DNA from: Tubiluchus corallicola
Taxonomy: Eukaryota > Priapulida > Priapulimorpha > Priapulimorphida > Tubiluchidae
DNA length: 64,000 bases
Assembly (NCBI GenBank): GCA_030141605.1
Contig: JAQGDQ010000099.1
Span: 265,194-329,193, forward strand
Reading direction: 5' to 3'
The notes below the pieces were generated by a model. The model saw only the letters and a list, made by a program, of their open reading frames with translations. It had not been told where the DNA came from and did no database searches. A program made the translations under genes and the position numbers. Positions 60,829 through 64,000 of the stretch are shown here, in pieces; the first letter of the stretch is position 1, and each line of letters begins with the position of its first letter.

Positions 60829-62333
60829 GTGAGTATATTTGTTGCTGGCTTGTCCCATTTATTATAAAGTGAACGTAACATGTGTAAATGAAACTTAGTA
60901 TTTGTATTATTTATAAATCTGAAATGACTTGAAATAAGTTAATACATAAATAATTTTGAAATTAGCCTTTGTCTACTGGTTTTATAGTTCACTTGTAAAG
61001 GAACACCAGAAGCAAAAATGAAACAGTAAATAGAGAAATTTCCACGAAAGTCATTTAAAGTGTTTGAAATAAGCCGTGAAACTTGTTTTATAGGTATTTA
61101 CAATCGTTTGTTTGTGGGGGGATGTTTATGACCTTTTTTGTATGTTGTTAAGAAAGTTGTGCATATCTCTTGACTTTGGTATTTGCTGTCATCAGTCTAG
61201 TGAAGATGGGTGACAAAAAATAAGATGGCTACGGATTTGTTAAAGTTGTCTAAAAGTCTTACACATTTTTGAATATTTTCTGCAGTAATATTTCTGTATT
61301 TTCTGAACCACTTTTGAATCAACTATAGCTTTAGTTCAATTAGTAGGTTGCTGGTTCTTTATAGAATTTGTGTGGTATATTAAATTGCAACTAAATATTA
61401 TTTATAGAGCTTTGTGTGATGTAAAAGTTAAGGAAAAAGAACAGTTTTATGTAACAAAATAATTGTAATATCACAAACACAGTACAAAAGGTATTTTCAT
61501 TATAGATATAAATATCATTTGGTGTAACATACATAGAGTTTGGATTTTGATTTTGAATTGTGAAGTCACATTTAATGTTCAGTAGTCTTATGCTTAAGTG
61601 CTTTGCTAGATGGAAAATGACTAAAATATCTCTCCGGTTCGATGGCCCGTCTTACAGGATTATTTTTGGTAATGAGTTTCTGTCCTGCCATGATAATTTA
61701 ACATTTGTAGGCCATGATGGTAAGTTGTTAACTGCTGAAACTTCATACCCTAAAGGCCCCAAGTTTATTATCCCAAGAAAACAATGCAGTCTTTAAGTTT
61801 AATAACTGATGGTAGCCAGGCAAAACTGAATTCAAAATATTTCAAGTATGCGAATCATTTAAGCAAAGTAAACAGTACTATAGGTACTAATACAATGTCT
61901 GTTTTTTAAACATTCGTGAATTATTCATATTCAGTGCATGGTGAATATTACGACATGTTGTTTGGAATATGTTATTCTCACCCTTACTAACCAGGTAGCT
62001 TTTATTAGTACAAACACACAGGGCTTTTGTGTGCAAATGTTGTGGACCCCCATAAAGTACCAACTACTCAAGTGTGATGTTTAATGGAATTGCATTTGTG
62101 ATTTACTTAGAAATTCACAGTCGTTATTAAGCGATTCCCACTGGGTTGATTTATTGATTACTTGTGCCTGGACAGACTGTAGCGATGGTAATTAAATTGC
62201 ATTAAATTATGTTTGAACAATTTTGTGGTGTCTATGTCATTAATATGCTTTAACAATAATAAATGGTTAGTCAAAGACTTTGTAGACGTGGCGTCAGAAA
62301 ATTTCGATTCGTGATACTACTACAGCATGTGTT

Positions 62334-62390
62334 GTTGTTGATGTTGGTGTTGCTGCTGCTGCTGTAGTCATTGTTGTTGTTGTTATTATG
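62334..62390. repeat. TGT/TGC trinucleotide repeat
   Basis: TGTTGTTGTTGATGTTGG followed by TGCTGCTGCTGCTG and a second TTGTTG run. Confidence 0.85.
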
Positions 62391-64000
62391 ATATTGTCAT
62401 GTATGATTGATAAGAAGCATTTAAATCGCGTAACTTCAAAAATGACAGTGGCAGTTGTTTTAGGAAGCTGATGACTTTACAGACCCACTACTGTTATACA
62501 CAGTACAGCTATACAGACCAGGATGTTTATTGACTTTCTTGGCTGTTTTTAAAGTGACAGAAAGCCATCTGTGAATCGTAAAAAACTTTGTGGCGTGGTA
62601 ATGTTTTTATTTCAACTTGAACCAACTGCGTTACACCAACCTACTACTCTTTTTTAACCGCATTCGCGCTGCATTCGTCAGTTTCTATTAATGTCAGCCA
62701 TAGCGTTATGGAAGCAACTACAGGCCTGGATGCGCAAATTATGAAAGTGCGCCAACGCAATTTATACCAGCAGTCGGCGTAGTAAAAATAAACAGTTGGG
62801 GCAGTTAATTCGCCTTAATAATGTGAAACGCATAAACAAAACTTCTAGACTTCTTCAATTGTTGTTTTTCTTTTACTTTTTGCTAATAATTAGAAGCTAG
62901 GGTGGGTCATTTTAGGAGGGTGGGTGTAGTCACTGAACGTGATTATTAGACAAACATTGTTTTATACAACAGTAATTGTGGGGTAGCGTGCAACATGTGT
63001 GAGATTATATGATTAAAGACAAAGAGAACCATTGTTGTGTCTAGTCTAGTCACTAGTCAGTTACAGTATACATGCAGTATTGCAGTGTGTACAAGTGTTA
63101 TTGTTATGACTCACAAGTCTTAATATAGTTCTCCTAGTTGCGCCAAGTCATGTTAAATCTGTACCTCTGGCTCACACTTGATGAAAACCAAACCAGGTCT
63201 GTATGTGTGAAAAACTGATAGTGGTGATAAGATATTTTTCTGAGACGATTATCTCTTTTGGAACCACCCGTTCTTACTCATTTCCCTGCCTGTTTTTGAA
63301 ACCACCCACTCTTACTCATTTCCCTGACTCCTGCAGTCCCATTTCTATCTTATTGGTTAATGTTGTCTGTCAGTCTGTGTGTGCTTGACACTTCAGTGAG
63401 CTGTTCTTATACAGCTGTTCAGTGTTCACATATCATAGTGATTTCTCTCACCGACACCATGGTGAAGGGATGCATAAGTCATCCAGTGGGAAGTTTCCTG
63501 TGAATTAGAAATTACTTTTGCGACATGCTAGCTTATTTTTACATACTAGTGAAACCTTGGAGTTGTGTGTTTGGAGTTGGGGTTGTGCATTGTGTATTAG
63601 CTGTTATGGGTTATACTTCATAAAACCATTGTCTTAGGGAACTGGACATATTAAAAATGTGTAGGTCTTGGTAACATAACTTTGTTTTTCGTCAGCTCAC
63701 ATAATTTCACTACATTGTGTTGTCAGGAGACGTCCGATGCTTCAAGTTTTAATAAATCTGAATAGGCTAAGTTTTGAACATTCTTAAACTTTTTCATTCT
63801 TTTATTTCATTGAAGAAGACGAAGGTTTGAGTCTTAGAATGAATTGCTGTTTGTTATTCCTGAAGTGCCATCTCTTAAAAGGATGTTGACTTAATACAAA
63901 TTTCATTTGGAAAAATGGTGTTTTGTATCGTGACACGTGAGAGAAAACATTTTTAATGCATCAGAAATGATAATTTACATAAAATAGCATTTGCTTCAGG

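Larger units (their letters stand above)
57552..64000 (+). other. Downstream non-coding DNA, probably intron
   Basis: No exon is convincingly identified. It holds an ATT microsatellite (59030-59057), a minus-strand protein-like frame (59168-59455), a palindromic element with a C16 run (60643-60828) and a TGT/TGC trinucleotide tract (62334-62390). A short + frame at 61560-61796 (R-F-D-G-P-S-Y-R-I-I-F-G) is coding-like but unplaced. Confidence 0.45.

Overview
This is a eukaryotic, almost certainly metazoan (invertebrate) genomic window. It is AT-rich, with short conserved exons separated by introns of about 0.4 to 2 kb, and its repeats include gmr1-type LTR elements, degenerate LINEs, tRNA-derived fragments and MITEs. 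I cannot name the species. Two protein families are recognised across complete coding regions and a third at its 5' end. All splice sites given are GT/AG sites read from the sequence, and exon joins were checked for phase.

Layout. (1) 1-2.9 kb: two nested, decayed non-LTR retrotransposons on the + strand. (2) 3.2-27.0 kb, + strand: a LETM1 gene, the mitochondrial inner-membrane ion exchanger, in 13 coding exons. Its introns hold a solo LTR (3383-4567), a TA-flanked MITE (6822-7452), a hAT-like MITE (8797-9452) and two LINE 3' ends. They also hold a complete 7.2 kb LTR retrotransposon in antisense (10376-17580), a 108-bp minisatellite, and a 69-bp tandem duplication touching the acceptor of exon 12. 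(3) 27.0-32.0 kb: convergent intergenic DNA with two small DNA transposons and a tRNA-like fragment. (4) 32.0-41.84 kb, - strand: a complete nine-exon ERGIC1 gene (290 codons), an ER-Golgi cycling membrane protein. (5) 41.84-48.4 kb: ERGIC1 promoter area, a 735-bp element with long TIRs and a 9-bp target duplication, and LINE debris. (6) 48.4-64 kb, + strand: the 5' end of a protein kinase N (PKN) gene, represented by one exon with the first HR1 (Rho-binding) repeat. Candidate alternative first exons lie at 48.5 and 57.0 kb; the rest of the kinase is beyond the window.

Most striking: the LTR retrotransposon carries one uninterrupted 1439-codon gag-pol frame with the order gag, protease, integrase, reverse transcriptase, RNase H. 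It is a Ty3/gypsy-like element with integrase upstream of reverse transcriptase, the rare gmr1-type arrangement. Its two 1180-bp LTRs are nearly identical and a 5-bp target duplication is intact, so the insertion is young. No envelope gene is present.

The host genes are not functionally linked. LETM1 acts in mitochondria, ERGIC1 in the early secretory pathway and PKN downstream of Rho GTPases. LETM1 and ERGIC1 converge, while ERGIC1 and the PKN locus diverge across about 6.7 kb of repeat-rich DNA.
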